A DNA stretch of 64,000 nucleotides from Coenobita brevimanus. Its lineage: Eukaryota; Arthropoda; Malacostraca; Decapoda; Coenobitidae. The position numbers were made by a program, and so were the translations under genes. Shown one piece after another: positions 22,626 to 33,700 of this stretch. The stretch lies in contig JAVRFU010000166.1 of assembly GCA_032717465.1 (NCBI GenBank), positions 186,001 to 250,000 on the forward strand, read 5' to 3'. The stretch's first letter is position 1, and every line of letters starts with the position of its first letter. The notes beneath the pieces were generated by a model. That model was not told the DNA's origin. It ran no database searches and saw only the letters and a list, made by a program, of their open reading frames with translations.

Positions 22626-23695
22626 CAATACCCCTAGATGCAGTACCCTGGATTAACGATTGGGGTAGAAATACCACCATACCCTGCCTAACGATGGCCA
22701 AACTCCAGTTCAACGATGGCTTATTATTTTCTTTACCGATTTTGATAATATTTTAGACTAAAATTGTGTGTTTAGGTTGATTTATAAACTGTTTTTAGGC
22801 TTAAGTTAATGTGTTTTAATCATAGGTGGGGTGAACATTGTCATTTTGGTGTTTAGGTTGATTTATAAACTGTTTTTAGACTTAGATTAATGTGTTTTAG
22901 CCATAGGTGGGTTGAACATTGTCATTTTGGTGTTTAGGTGGATTTATAAACTGTTTTTAGGCTTAAGTTAATGTGTTTTAATCATAGGTGGGGTGAACAT
23001 TGTCATTTGGGGTACAGTTTACTGAGCTTGATTTTTTCCAGACATATTTGATGATTTTCAGATTTTATTTGTTCTTTAATCTTACGTTGTCTTATACGTA
23101 TCCCAGAACTTACCGCATATAATAGGGAGCGTGTTCAGGGCGAACCTAGTGCATACTGCTGTCCTTTAATTGAAAAAATCATTTGTTTTACCACATATAA
23201 AGACAGTCTTAACGATGGTAGAAATTGCACCATATCCTGCTTAATGATGGCCAAACCCCGGTTTATATGATTATTGTGTCTTCTTCATTACTTTCTATTA
23301 ACCTAACCATGCCTATGTGTGTTTAGATTGATTTATAAACTGTTTTTAGACTTAGATTAATGTGTTTTAGCCATAGGTGGGGTGAACATTGTCATTTTGG
23401 GGTACAGTTTACTAAGCTTAATTTTTTTCCAGACTTATATTTGACAATTTTTTTACTTTATTGGTTGGTTTTAGTGAGCTATTTACAGGTGTTAGGCTTT
23501 GGTTAGCTTCCTTGACAGCTGTTAAGCCATTTAGATTGGGTTTAAACTTGTTTTTTGGCTCATTTGGGTGGGTTTTGGGCTTGGTTTGGATGGAAACCCA
23601 AGGTACGTGTTAAAAGTACCCCAATATATTATGATACCCCGCCTAATGATGGGGTTTTACCTAACCATTTACTTCATTAAACCGGGGTATGCCTG
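22626..23695. mobile_element. Non-autonomous TIR transposon (TA target), with internal minisatellite
   Basis: The left end (caatacccctag...ggattaacgat) and the right end (complement of attaaaccggggtatgcctg) are degenerate inverted repeats flanked by TA (22624-22625, 23696-23697). Blocks 'ctgcctaacgatggccaaac' and 'tgcttaatgatggccaaacc' recur inside. An ~81-82-bp unit starting 'gtgtttaggttgatttataa' is repeated three times in tandem (22767-23011) and once more at ~23319-23400. No coding frame was found. Confidence 0.65.
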
Positions 23696-23699
23696 TACC

Positions 23700-24412
23700 G
23701 GACAAGAACTTGCTAGCCTAGTGCAGAGTTTAGCTGATGTCTGTGAGCATTGCACCTTGAGAGTAAATGTAGAAAAGAGAAAAGTGATGGTTATTGAGAG
23801 AGAAGGTTACTCCCAGTGCGATGTTGCGGTGAATTGAGAGAGACTGGAATTGGTGAAAGAGTTCAGTTATTTGGGTACAGTGATAGAAAAGAGAGGGAAA
23901 TGTGCAAAAGAAGTTGAAAGTAGAGTGACAAGGAAAAGTAGCTGGTGCAATGAAGGCCTTGATAAGAAACAGAGGCTTGAGAGTTGCAGCTGCATGAGGC
24001 TTACTTGAAGGAGTGTTAGTGCCAACTTTAACATGAGACTGCAGTGTGGCATGAAAATGAAAAGTCAAGAGTGAGAGCAACTAAGATGAGACTGCTAAGA
24101 AATGTATGTGGAGCACCGAAGGTGGATAGGATACGAAATAATGTGATTCGTGAAAGATGTGGAGTGAGGAAGTCGGTGGACACCAGAATCGAAGAGAGTG
24201 TACTGAGTGGAGAGAATGGATAACAACAGAGTGGTGAAAAAGGTATAGCTGAGTGAATTTGAAGGAGGGAGGAGGTGAGGTAGGCCAAGGAGAAGGTGGA
24301 GAGATATGGTGGATGAGTGTGTGAGGAAGAGAGGTTTGGAAGTCTGTGAGGCTAGGGAACTGACAAGAGATTGAGCTGGCTGGATGAATGTTGTGAGGAG
24401 AAGTGCATGATC
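23700..24412 (+). pseudogene. LINE-C RT C-terminal fragment
   Basis: Decayed frames encode LADVCEHCTLRVNVEKRKVM, FSYLGTVIEKRGKCAKEVES, DNNRVVKKV, RPRRRWRDMVDECVRKRGLE and WMNVVRRSA. The sequence is clearly RT thumb plus C-terminal LINE but distinct from LINE-A and LINE-B. Many stops and shifts are present. The 5' truncation point coincides with the right end of the TIR element at 22626-23695. Confidence 0.8.
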
Positions 24413-24429
24413 AGGGATTTGGCACCCCT

Positions 24430-24662
24430 TTTTAGCGTGGTATCGTCTGGATTGACTCTATTGGATACGTTTGTGTGAAGCTACAGAACATGGTGAATGT
24501 TTTTAGCGTATCTGATAGAGCCAGGATTCTGGGGGCTTGAATGATGAATGTATGGAAGTATAACCCATTGGATTGGGCAAATTTGGGCTGTCTGGACGTT
24601 GCTACTCCTCACTCTGCCCTGGGGTGGGAAAGGAGGTCCTGTTTCTTGATATTTCCCAAGTT
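24430..24662 (+). repeat. Family D interspersed repeat
   Basis: Matches 30000-30225 closely (ggattgactctattggatac, tgtgaagctacaga, ttggattgggcaaatttggg, gacgttgctactcctcac, gggaaaggaggtcc). The second copy ends in a GATGAT tail. It is likely a LINE 3' region or SINE. The stretch 24663-25140 is AT-rich with an ATT microsatellite near 24755 and no other feature. Confidence 0.7.
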
Positions 24663-25144
24663 GACCTGACAATGAAGTTTCAATATCTAACACTGAAAAT
24701 GCTTGGAAACTGTAAATAAGCCCAAAATTTAATATTTCATACTGAAAATATTATTGTGATTATTATTATTATTATTATTTTTGTTTTGACAAACAGGAGT
24801 TTAAATGATATTCAGAGTTTGCCAGAGGTACAGATGTTAATTATAAAGTTCCATAAAATCATAACACAATTATTGTGTTTTTGACACCTGGAAACGTAAT
24901 AAAAACATTGTTGAAAATACAGAAATCAAATATAATTAGTGACATGTACAATAGTGACAGGAAATGTGTTGCAAATCCTGGTTACAGAATGCATATAATA
25001 ATTGCATTAACTATGAGACAGTAATGAAGAACACACAGTATTTGTATGATATCATATAAACTCCAAAGATGCATGAATGTGAGAATATATTGTATAATAA
25101 AGGATTGTAAAACTGAAAAAAATAATTTACCAGCTACAGCTGCT

Positions 25145-26555
25145 CTGTCTATCTATCTATTGCCAGACACCTTTATCCCATAAGGGATGACCACAAACAA
25201 ATTACCTCTATGTTGCCCTGTCCAATGCCATGCTCCCAGCTTACACACCCCGCTCTCATGTACCTCTCCATTCCTTACCACCATCTCATCCTTGGCCTTG
25301 CCCTCCCTCCACCTCACTCACACACACACTCCTCGTCAGTCTGTCACTCTCCATCTTCTCCACATCGCCAAACCACCTCAAATTGCTTCTCGTAACGCTT
25401 CCTATCCCACCTACACCACAACGTTCCTTCACATCCTCATTTGTCAGTCTGTCTCTCCATGTGACTCCACATGCTCCTCTCAAATAACTCATTTCCATTG
25501 CCCTTTCTCTTGACTTGTGTCCTTCCAACAAGGTTCAAGCTTCACTTCCATACGTTAAAGTTGTTATCACAGTACTGTCATGCAGTAACTTTTTCACCTC
25601 CATGCTCACTTCCCTGTTTCTTATCACTGCCCTCAAAGAACCTGCACCCTTTCTTCCATGTTGTACCCTTTCAAGCACTTCACCCTCCAAACTTCCATCT
25701 TTACTCATCACACTACCCAGGTACTTAAATGCTCGCACATTTTCCATTTCCTCCTCATCCAGTCTCACTCTGTATTCACTGACTTCACTTCTCTCAAAGA
25801 CCATAACTTTACTCTTCCCTACATTCACCTTTAGATTCCGTTTCTTACACGCTCCCCCAAACTCATCCAACAAGCCTTGCAACTCCCCTTCATCTTCACT
25901 TAACAACACAATATCACCTGCAAACAACAGTACAGGGAGTTTCCACACACTGCCCTCTGTCATTAGCGCTGCTCCAACATCTGCTGTCCTACCTTGTATC
26001 TCTTTTATAACCCCATCCATATACAGATTGAACAACCATGGAGACATGACACGTCCCTGTTTCAATCCAACCTTCAAAGAGAACAATTCACTCAGTTCCC
26101 TATCCACATACACTGCAGCCTTAGCACCCTTATACATACTCTTCATGGCTTTCAACAACTTCCCATTTACTCCATGTATTCCTAATACTTTCCACATTCC
26201 TTGTCTATCCACCCTGTCACATGCTTTCTCCAAATCCGTGAAGCCACATACAACTTCTGTCTGTTCTCTACAAACTTCTCCACTAAAGACCTAAGAATGA
26301 ATATCTGATCTGCACAACCTCATCCCTTCCTAAAACCTCCCTGTTTTTCAACTAATTCTTCTGTTATTTCCCTAACTCTGTCAGTAGGTCTCCTACCATA
26401 CACTTTTTCCCCTTTTCCTTTGTACAGGGGAATGATTATATCTGACTTCCAATCCTCCGGGACTCTGCCTTCCTCTCAGGCCAGTCTGCACATCTTCCAA
26501 ATCCATTCTACTGCCAGTAATGAAAATTCTCCACCCCTTAATATGAGAACCCCTT
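25145..26555 (-). pseudogene. LINE-A, 1.4-kb 5'-truncated copy with GATA tail
   Basis: This is the most complete LINE-A RT here. Reading leftwards it encodes EDWKSDIIIPLYKGKGE, a damaged AGFRKG/DQIFI block, then from 26233 MEKACDRVDRQGMWKVLGIH, SLKVGLKQGRVMSPWLFNLY, LLFAGDIVLLSEDEGE and FKYLGSVMSKDGSLEG, with TYGSEA at 25535. After a shift come SYLRGACGVTWRDRLTNED and GDVEKMESDRL. The catalytic box reads FAGD instead of FADD, so the polymerase is dead even where open. The 3' end (complement ctatctatctattgccagac) precedes GATA repeats. Confidence 0.9.
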
Positions 26556-26859
26556 ATCTCAAGCCCATCTCATGTCTTTCTATGGTGTGTGTTCCTTATT
26601 GTGTCTTCACTTTCTATTAATCTAACCATGCCTGTGTGTGTTTCTGATACACAGCATATCATAATGTATGTATTTAGTTGGTCTGTGTTATTGTCAAAGG
26701 GAAAATTTGGGATTGCACTTGGGATGCCCGGTACTGTAGGGTAAATCCCATAGGTAGTGTGCTTTTGTTATTGTGCAAGTTCTTTATCACACACCAAGCC
26801 TTGTACCAGTTATGCATGATAACCAAGGGATCACAGTACCGTATATAAACGTGTGTTGC

Positions 26860-27176
26860 CAGGTGAGCTTGACTGCGACATTTTCTCTCATTTTCCTGTG
26901 TCTGTCCTCATCTCTTCCTATTTCTGCCATCTTTTCTGTCACTTTTTGTTAATCTTGTTTTCTTTTTCGGGTGGCTTTACATTGATTGACAAGCCAAAAA
27001 GTTTCCTAGATCCCAGGAAACCATTTACAACATTGGGTGGTAACTATATAACCAACCCATACATGTTCCCTATGTGTCAGCAAGTGGGTTGGTGGTGGGT
27101 TAGTTTCCCTCCATATAAAATAACTAACTTGCAGCCAAACGACCACCTATTACGGGATTATGGTGTCTGGCAATAG
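26860..27176 (+). repeat. Family G repeat, plus-strand copy
   Basis: Pyrimidine-rich start (cattttcctgtgtctgtcct), then gggtggctttacattgattg, caggaaaccatttacaac, gtgggttggtggtgggttag and the shared end gggattatggtgtctggcaa followed by GATA. I see nothing in 26556-26859 beyond a short 'ctattaatctaaccatgcct' match to 23300. Confidence 0.75.
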
Positions 27177-27244
27177 ATATATAGGTAGATAGACAAGTAC
27201 AGTATCCTTGAGTTAGTGAGTAATGTGGTGTGGATGATTTTCAG

Positions 27245-27306
27245 GAGTGGAAGGATTGCCATTGCTGGTGACTCAACTCTGGCCATTTCTACCTCTTCAC
27301 CAAGTT
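27245..27306 (+). CDS. Exon-like segment 3 and its duplicate near 28209
   Basis: Between 'gatgattttcag' and 'caa|gttagc' the frame compatible with exon 15113-15262 reads VEGLPLLVTQLWPFLPLHQ. The duplicate (from ~28209, ending caa|gtgagc) has a one-base deletion that breaks the frame. The evidence is phase compatibility and splice-like borders only; the 62 bases are too short to be convincing. Confidence 0.2.
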
Positions 27307-27459
27307 AGCTGCCATCCATGACTGGACTAAACCACATATCTGCAGTTGGTACTACACATCAAGTTAAGCCACAGTGGAATGAAGGTTAGTATTGCTTTGC
27401 AGTTCTGTAGCAATTATCAGTCATTGGTATCATTATCCATGTGTAGTTTTCTTTGGGGC

Positions 27460-27552
27460 AGAGGGCAGTGAAATGGCAGGGGCAGGGCGACATGTAGGTG
27501 ATTTGTCAGTGCCCACCCCTTACAGGATTAAGGCGTCTGCTTAGATAAATAT
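27460..27552 (+). repeat. LINE-A 3' tail
   Basis: Contains 'ggggcagggcgacatgtagg' and 'ccaccccttacaggattaag' with a decayed GATA end. It is a short 5'-truncated insertion. Confidence 0.7.
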
Positions 27553-28369
27553 AGTTTTCTTTGGCACAGGATGTAAAATATCCAGAACTATAAAAGGAGG
27601 CAGGTAAATGGGAAGGTTTAACAGAAGAGTAACGAGTAAAATGGGCTTTACATCCATTTATTCTACTGTCAATCTTTTAAAAATTCTCAGCTCCATTTAG
27701 AAGGCATTACACCATATACAAATGACCTTATATTCTCTTGCAAGTTGTTCATTTTAGAGGAAGTATTGAAAAGATATGATTGATACCATTTCAGAACCAA
27801 AAAGCTCAGAGTCGGAATTGTGGGAATTTTACTGACTCTGACCCCAACTCCTTGCTGTCAGAGTTATAATAAAAATTAAGTGTACAATATTAACCATGCT
27901 TCCATATCTAAGCTATAGTTTCTGTCACATTTAGTTTCTGTTACATTTAATCTGCAAAGTACATGGTCTCTTGCTATTCCCTTTTCACACATTGGGTGGT
28001 AACTATATATACTGTATTATAACCAACCAACACATGTTCTCTATGTGCCATCAAGTGGGTTGGTGGAGGGTTAGTGTCCCTCTGTGTAAAATAACTAACC
28101 CAAAGTCAAATGGCCACCTGTTACTGGATTATGGTGTCTGGCAATAGATAGTTGATAGACTAGTACAGCATCCTTGAGTTAGTGAGTAATGTGGTGTGGA
28201 TGATTTTCAGGTGTGAAGGGTTGCAACTGCTGATGACTCTCAACTCTGGGTGTGTCCATCTGTTCACCAAGTGAGCCGCCATCCATGACTGGACTGCCAT
28301 AAAGGGTAGTAATTTACCTTAAGTCGTTGAGGAAACAAGGTGGGTATTACTGTCATTTTTCATTAGAGT

Positions 28370-28910
28370 AAACCCTTGATATAACAAATTAATTGGGGGA
28401 GGGGTGGGTCGCTATATCTGAAAGTTCGCTACATACGAGGTTCAGTATTTCCGAGGGATTACCAAACCAGTTCCCTATGTAAGTGGAGTCGTTCTGTCCA
28501 ACATATGCTACCTAAAGTAATTCAGTGAAGTTTTACATGGAGAATTCAATGGTTTACGAAGTTGTACATGTAAATACAATACTGTATGAAGTTGTACATA
28601 TAAATACAATATCTATAATAAGAATACAGTATAATGTAGTACTGTTGCAGTACACTTACTGTCCCAGGAAGGGATGCTGTTGTCACTGTGGCCTGATTTG
28701 CGAACTTCCCCCTCATTTAGCGACCTTTGTTTGCAAAATCCAGGGGAAGCTCGGTCGCGATTTGTCTGTTCGTTATATCCGAAATTCGCAATACCAGGCG
28801 TTGGAATGTGAAACAGCCGCTTTCACCGGCCTCACACTTCCTACTGAGCAGGCTCCTCCTGCATACTGCAAGACTTTTCTGACGACGTCACCACTTGCAG
28901 TGTAACAAGT
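28370..28910. mobile_element. Probable Tigger-like element fragment
   Basis: The start 'agtaaacccttgatataaca' and internal 'ggtcgctatatctgaaagtt' and 'tcgttatatccgaaattcgc' resemble ends of TA-target Tigger/MITE families. The right inverted repeat was not found, so the copy is truncated or rearranged. The 126-codon frame inside (28525-28905) shows no signature. The stretch 28911-29100 holds an ACAC patch only. Confidence 0.4.
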
Positions 28911-29099
28911 GTGTATGCGCACACACACTAACAGCAATGTGCACTAACACTCTCTTTCTCTCTTCTTAATTTGACGAACGATTCCAAGGACGAAGCTGAT
29001 TGGATTATTGGCGTCCAATACATAGACTTTTGTTTAAGTGCCATTAAGACCCAGTCTGTAGCCACATACAAATATTTGGTGTCCCTTGAAGTACTATAA

Positions 29100-29440
29100 T
29101 CCTTCTAGTCCCAGCTGACTGCTGCACATAGCTGCTCGGTCAAGGCACCTTTCTTGGTGAGACAGTCAGCCAGTTGTTGTGATGTGTCCATCCAAGACAC
29201 TTCATCAATCCCCCCTCGCTCCAACATGTCTTGTAATGCAGCAATATCATTGTGCAATCTCCTGTGTTCAACGTTCCTGCAGGAGTAAAGGGCGTCCACC
29301 AAACTCTTGTTATCGATGAAACACTTGATCTTGAAATCTCCACACCATCACAGAATTTGGCAGTTGCATGTCCTGCTTCATAAATTTGCCACAGGCAACG
29401 TGCCCTCTTCCTTAAATGCCCAGAAAGTTTTTTTTTCTCC
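29100..29440 (-). pseudogene. Ty1/copia-type RNase H fragment
   Basis: Minus-strand frames give FIDNKSLVDALYSCRNVEHR, RLHNDIAALQDMLERGG, VSWMDTSQQLADCLTKKGA, the C-terminal end of copia RNase H. The upstream part (to ~29440) is frameshifted. No LTR was detected. To its right a polypyrimidine/GGGG patch and the block 'gtcgtaagaggcgactaaaa' (29490-29515) begin another unclassified repeat that runs to ~29600. Confidence 0.75.
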
Positions 29441-29779
29441 CCCACATCCCCTGGGGAGGGGGGAAAGAATACTTCCCCAGTATCCCTGCTTGTCGTAAGA
29501 GGCGACTAAAAGGGGCCTTTCTGTCTCCAGTCTTTCTCTCCTTATTGTCCTCTTCTGCTTTTCTGTCCTGCCTCTCTTCTTGATATTTCTGTGTTTCTTC
29601 TGGCCTTTATTTTCCCTCTACTCCTACAATGCCATATTATGTGTTGGTGTTAATTCTTTGCTTTTCCTTAATTCAAATCACTTCTTGCAGTCAGCATTCA
29701 ACATTTAACTATCTGTGTTGCATATGTACCAAAATTGAGAGTTTTTATAATACACAGTAGTTGGAATTGCCAGGCCCAT

Positions 29780-30228
29780 GCAGTAATATGTTTTATGATG
29801 TACTGGTACTGTTTCTGTGTGTTTCTGCCGTAGTTATTCATTTCAGATTGTGCCATGATGGAGGTGTGTGTGCAGTGCCTTTGAAGGGAGTGGACTGATG
29901 TGTATAGACACCATAACTGCACAGGACAGCCCTTCGGAAATAATTGCGTGCCTGTGGTTGATGGGTCTTTGGCCAGACAGACTGGGGTTGATCTACAGCA
30001 ACCAAGAGGTATATAAAAACATCAGTAATGTCCAGATTGACTCTGTTGGATACATTTATGTGAAGCTACAGAGCGTGGTTAATGTTTTTGGCATATCCAA
30101 TAGAGCCAAGATTCAGGGAGCTTGAATAATGAGTGAATGGAAGTGTGGCCCATTGGATTGGGCAAATTTGGGCTGTCAGGACGTTGCTACTCCTCACCCT
30201 GCCGTAAGGTGGGAAAGGAGGTCCAGGT
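29780..30228 (+). repeat. Family D repeat with GATGAT tail
   Basis: Shares 'ttttatgatgtactggtact' and an acceptor-like 'catttcagatt' with 22400, and its last 225 bases with 24430-24662. It ends 'gaggtccaggtgatgatgat' directly against the GATA run of a family G copy. Confidence 0.65.
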
Positions 30229-30234
30229 GATGAT

Positions 30235-30490
30235 GATGATGATCTATCTATCTATCTATCTATTGCCAGACACCATAATCCTGTAAGGGGTGGCCATTTG
30301 ACTTTGAGTTATTGGTTTTACGGGGAGGGGCACTAACCCTCCACCAACCCACTTGTTGACACGTAGGGAGAACGTATGGGTTGGTTATATGGTTGCCACC
30401 CAGTGTTGTAAATGGTTTCTTGGCTTACAGGAAACCATTTGGCTTGTCACTCAATGTAAAGCCACCTGTAAAGGAAAGAAGAGCAAATCA
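30235..30490 (-). repeat. Family G repeat, minus strand
   Basis: Near-complete copy: complement of the GATA tail (ctatctatctatctattgcc), then ggggtggccatttgactttg, ccaccaacccacttgttgac and ggaaaccatttggcttgtca. Confidence 0.8.
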
Positions 30491-30507
30491 AAATACAAGA
30501 GAGAGCC

Positions 30508-31690
30508 AAATTCAAGATCTGATCATTTTGAGATGCCTGGACACACTGTGTTTGAAAGACTGGAGATCATAGGAAGCAGGAAATACAAACAGAGGGAGAC
30601 AGTTCCAGAGTTGACCTGTTGCATAAATGAAAGGCTGGGAGTAACGGTTAATTCTTGCATTACAGAGTTGGACAGAAAAGGGATGAGAGTTTGCTGCAAG
30701 ACAGGTGCTACGTGCCCGTCGTAAAGGTGGAGGAATGCATGCAGACAGTTCAGAGGAGCAGAGACCATTGAAGAAGCGATAGAAAAGAGATAAAGATGCA
30801 ACAGTGCGATGAGGAGACAGAGGTTGAAGGGAGTCAGTAAGAGGAGGAGAGTTAATGAGACGAAAAGTCTTAGACTTCACCCTATTGAGAAGAGCTGTAT
30901 GTGGGGAGCCTTCCCACACATGAGAGTTGTACTCCACACAGGGACGGATAAAACTCCTGTATAGAGTCAACAGTTGTGCAGGTGTAAAGAAGGAACAGAG
31001 TCTGCTTAGCACACCCAATCTCTTCGAAGCAGATTTTACAAGAGATGTAATATGATCTTTCCAAGATACATCCCAAGTAAGTGAAACCCCAAACATGTTC
31101 AAGGATGATGCAGGATTAAGCTGAATATTATTAAACATTAGTGTGTATACCTGTGTAAGATTTTGTCGGGTTGATAAGTGTAAAAACTGAGTCATTGATG
31201 CATTAAAAACAACCAGATTATTTTTACTCCAGTCAGCGATATGAGCCAAGTCAGACATTAGGTGTGCCATAGCCTCATCCCTTGTTTGTCAAAGTAACTG
31301 CTGAGATGGAAGTTGAGGGAACCAAATAGAAAGGTGAAGGGTGGAGTCATCAGCGTACGAGTGGATAGGGTTAGATGTACTGCTTAGAAAGTCATTGATG
31401 AATAAAAGGAAGAGAGTTGGTAATAGGACGGAGCCCTGAGGAACACCACTGTTGATAGATCTAGGAGGAGAACGATGGCCTTCTACAACAGCGGCTATAG
31501 AACGACCAGAAAGGAAGCTAGAGATGAAGGCACAGATAGAAGGATAGAAACCGTAAGAGGGCAGTTTGGAAATTAAAGATTTATGCCAGACTCGATTGAA
31601 AGCCTTTGAGATGTCAAGTGCAATGGCAAAGCTTTCACCAAAGTCCCAAAAGGAGGATGACCAGGAGTCTGAAAGGTAGGTTGGTAGTGG
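30508..31690 (-). pseudogene. Jockey-like LINE RT (C-terminal two thirds)
   Basis: The upstream minus frame encodes DISKAFNRVWHKSLISKL, SGRSIAAVVEGHRSPPRS, GVPQGSVL and IHSYADDSTLH (catalytic YADD intact). Around 31275 a stop and shift follow. From 31270 a 252-codon frame carries HIADWSKNNLVVFNASMTQF, YRSFIRPCVEYNSHVWEGSP, FRLINSPPLTDSLQPLSPHR and LWNCLPLFVFPASYDLQSFK. This is the familiar C-terminus of 'mobile element jockey'-type polymerases in crustaceans. There is no endonuclease; the 5' end is truncated at ~31690. Confidence 0.85.
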
Positions 31691-31844
31691 GTGTGTACTA
31701 ACCAGCGTACTTTATTATAATGCCCAATCCAGGTGAAGACATAGCATAGATACCATGTACTGTATAGCTTTCTCTTTGCATCACCCTTGTTGGCTAAGCA
31801 TTTTATTTGTAATCATGTGTATGTAGTGTGCTGAGGTGAATATT

Positions 31845-31955
31845 TTTGGCAAGAGGCAGACTGAGGAAGACTTGGGACAAGGTCATAGAGGGTGACCTCA
31901 CAAGTGAGAGACTGATTAGGGAGGCTGCTGGATATTGAGCAGTGTGGGGAGAGCA
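31845..31955 (+). repeat. LINE-B 3' fragment
   Basis: Encodes GRLRKTWDKVIEGD-like sequence then 'gaggctgctggatattgagc', the LINE-B end. The rest of 31691-32870 is unassigned: a TG repeat (~32001-32015), a ~66-bp tandem duplication (gagggatgtttgtat, 32110 and 32176) and scattered old-repeat blocks such as 'tccaccattacatcagtgcc'. Confidence 0.65.
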
Positions 31956-32724
31956 AGAGTTTAGTTATCATTCCGCATTATCTGCATATTATTTAAAATG
32001 TGTGTGTGTGTGTGTGGTTATTGTACTTCAGCAGATGTAAACACAGTGGCTCACACCAAAATTGCTCTTCTCACAGTACACCATCCTTCTTTCAGGGGAT
32101 AGGGAGTTGAGGGATGTTTGTATAGCCAGGGACTGGATCCACTACAGCTTCCTTTTATGGGATAAGGAGGGAATTGAGGGATGTTTGTATAATCAGGGAG
32201 TGTAGCCAGCTAATTATGTGAGTGCCACTAATCACAGCCATCAGTTTGTAGTCCCCAGGTGTATTTAACAGACAGAAACCATGAATCGGGGTCACAGACT
32301 TTAAGTAAGGCACTGACATGCATCGTGTTTTAATTATGATAGTTCTTTCACCTTGACCTGGCCTAGATTTCAGCCTCTTGTAGCTTTATTTCATTCAGCT
32401 CTGACAGAAAAAAGTGTTGTGACTCAAAATCCTTTCCATGGCACTTCTTTGTGACTGGCATTGTACCGTATTATTTCAGCTCAGTTTGAAGGTGATTTTT
32501 CAATTTTATGCCAAGTTTGTAGTATAAGTAATAGTAGTTGCAGCCCCTGGTTCATTGAGCAACATGAACCGAGTGGGCTGCAGGTGGAAGTTCCTCTTCT
32601 GCAGTCCACCATTACATCAGTGCCACCCCATGAAGGCTGCAGGGTTATTCCAGGCCAACTCACCCCAAACCTCCCAGTTCATGCCGTCAATTTTCTTGGA
32701 AATATTCAGGAAAATGCTTGTATT

Positions 32725-32780
32725 TGTTTGTGGCCACCCCTTATGGGATTAGGGCATCTGGCAATAGATGGATAGATAGA
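32725..32780 (+). repeat. LINE-A 3' tail, very short
   Basis: 'tttgtttgtggccacccctt' and 'gggattagggcatctggcaa' followed by imperfect GATA. Comparable in size to the 63-bp insertion at 56790. Confidence 0.75.
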
Positions 32781-32875
32781 ACCATGCAAAATCTTGCTGT
32801 CTTCAGAGAATGTTATGAACTTAACCAGAGACTGAAAAGGTTAATATATAATTTTCACTTTCAGGTTGGAGTTGA

Positions 32876-32998
32876 CTCAGCCGTGGAAACTGCCATGTCA
32901 TCGTATCATATCGTACATAACGGCTCCAACATGCTTGCCTGCGTCAGCCTTGGTCACCTAATGGCGGCTCTACACGCTGCCCGATCTCTGGCAGTCAC
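32876..32998 (+). CDS. Exon-like segment 4 running into a reverse LINE-B tail
   Basis: After the acceptor 'ttttcactttcag', phase-0 translation is VGVDSAVETAMSSYHIVHNG. From ~32916 the DNA is the complement of the LINE-B 3' end (ggctccaacatgcttgcctg...accta). A very similar acceptor plus VLIDPAVETAN occurs at 42081. This may be a duplicated old exon or part of a repeat family. Confidence 0.25.
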
Positions 32999-33469
32999 CA
33001 TGACAATTATCTCCACTGTCTAGTAAGTACCTGAATGTGGTTGCATTTTGTTCAAGACTAAATCTGGGGGTTTGCAGGCTGATGTTGCCCTTCTCCTGCA
33101 GTCCACCATGCTCCTCTTGGGGTTTAGGAAGTTAGGAATGTTTGTCTATTGGCACCACTGCATGAAGACATTCCTTTGCAGTACCAGAGTGGTTTTATAC
33201 TCCATATTATTGACTAAGGTGCTCATTATTCACTTTATCATATATTCCTATTCTCCTGCATTCTAAACCCTACCTTACCCCGTCTTTGGATGGGAAAAGA
33301 GGGAGGGATGATGGTTTTCTTGCACGTAATATTACTTTCCGATTGTTTATCATGTATTTTCCCCTGTGTAATATAAGTCACCATATTTGCCTCAGTTTCC
33401 TAGCCTTATCAGCTTCCGTACCTTGCCTTCATATATGATCATTTACTATATCCATCCATCCTCTTGCTC

Positions 33470-33592
33470 TGTGAGAGAGAGGGGTGTAAGTTGGGGGAAA
33501 GGCAGCAAAATAGCAAGGGACAGGGTGACATGGAGGCGATTTGTCTGTGGCCACCCTTTACACGATTATGGTGTCTGGCTGTAGATAGATAA
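33470..33592 (+). repeat. LINE-A 3' tail
   Basis: 'gggacagggtgacatggagg' and 'tgtggccaccctttacacga' with a GATA end. The flanking 33000-33470 and 33593-33689 stretches show no feature beyond an old-repeat block (ctcctgcagtccaccatgct at ~33092). Confidence 0.75.
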
Positions 33593-33700
33593 TTATGATA
33601 GGTTCTTGTCCTACCATGCCTCCTTTCACCTCTAAACTCTTTTCACCACCATATCTGCATCCATTCTCTCCATATAATTATTTCTGTCTAATGTCACACT

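Larger units (their letters stand above)
27005..28300 (+). repeat. Tandem duplication of ~300 bp (copies ~27025-27330 and ~27990-28300)
   Basis: Both copies contain, in order, a family G tail, GATA, 'tccttgagttagtgagtaat', 'gtggtgtggatgattttcag' and 'gccatccatgactggact'. They are ~960 bases apart. Between them, 27331-27989 holds a LINE-A tail (27460-27552) and otherwise unassigned AT-rich DNA. Confidence 0.8.

Noticed and set aside
28525..28905. 126-codon frame at 28.5 kb as a gene
   Set aside because: It sits in sequence resembling a TA-target transposon end, with repetitive 'gaagttgtacat' stretches and no recognisable domain.
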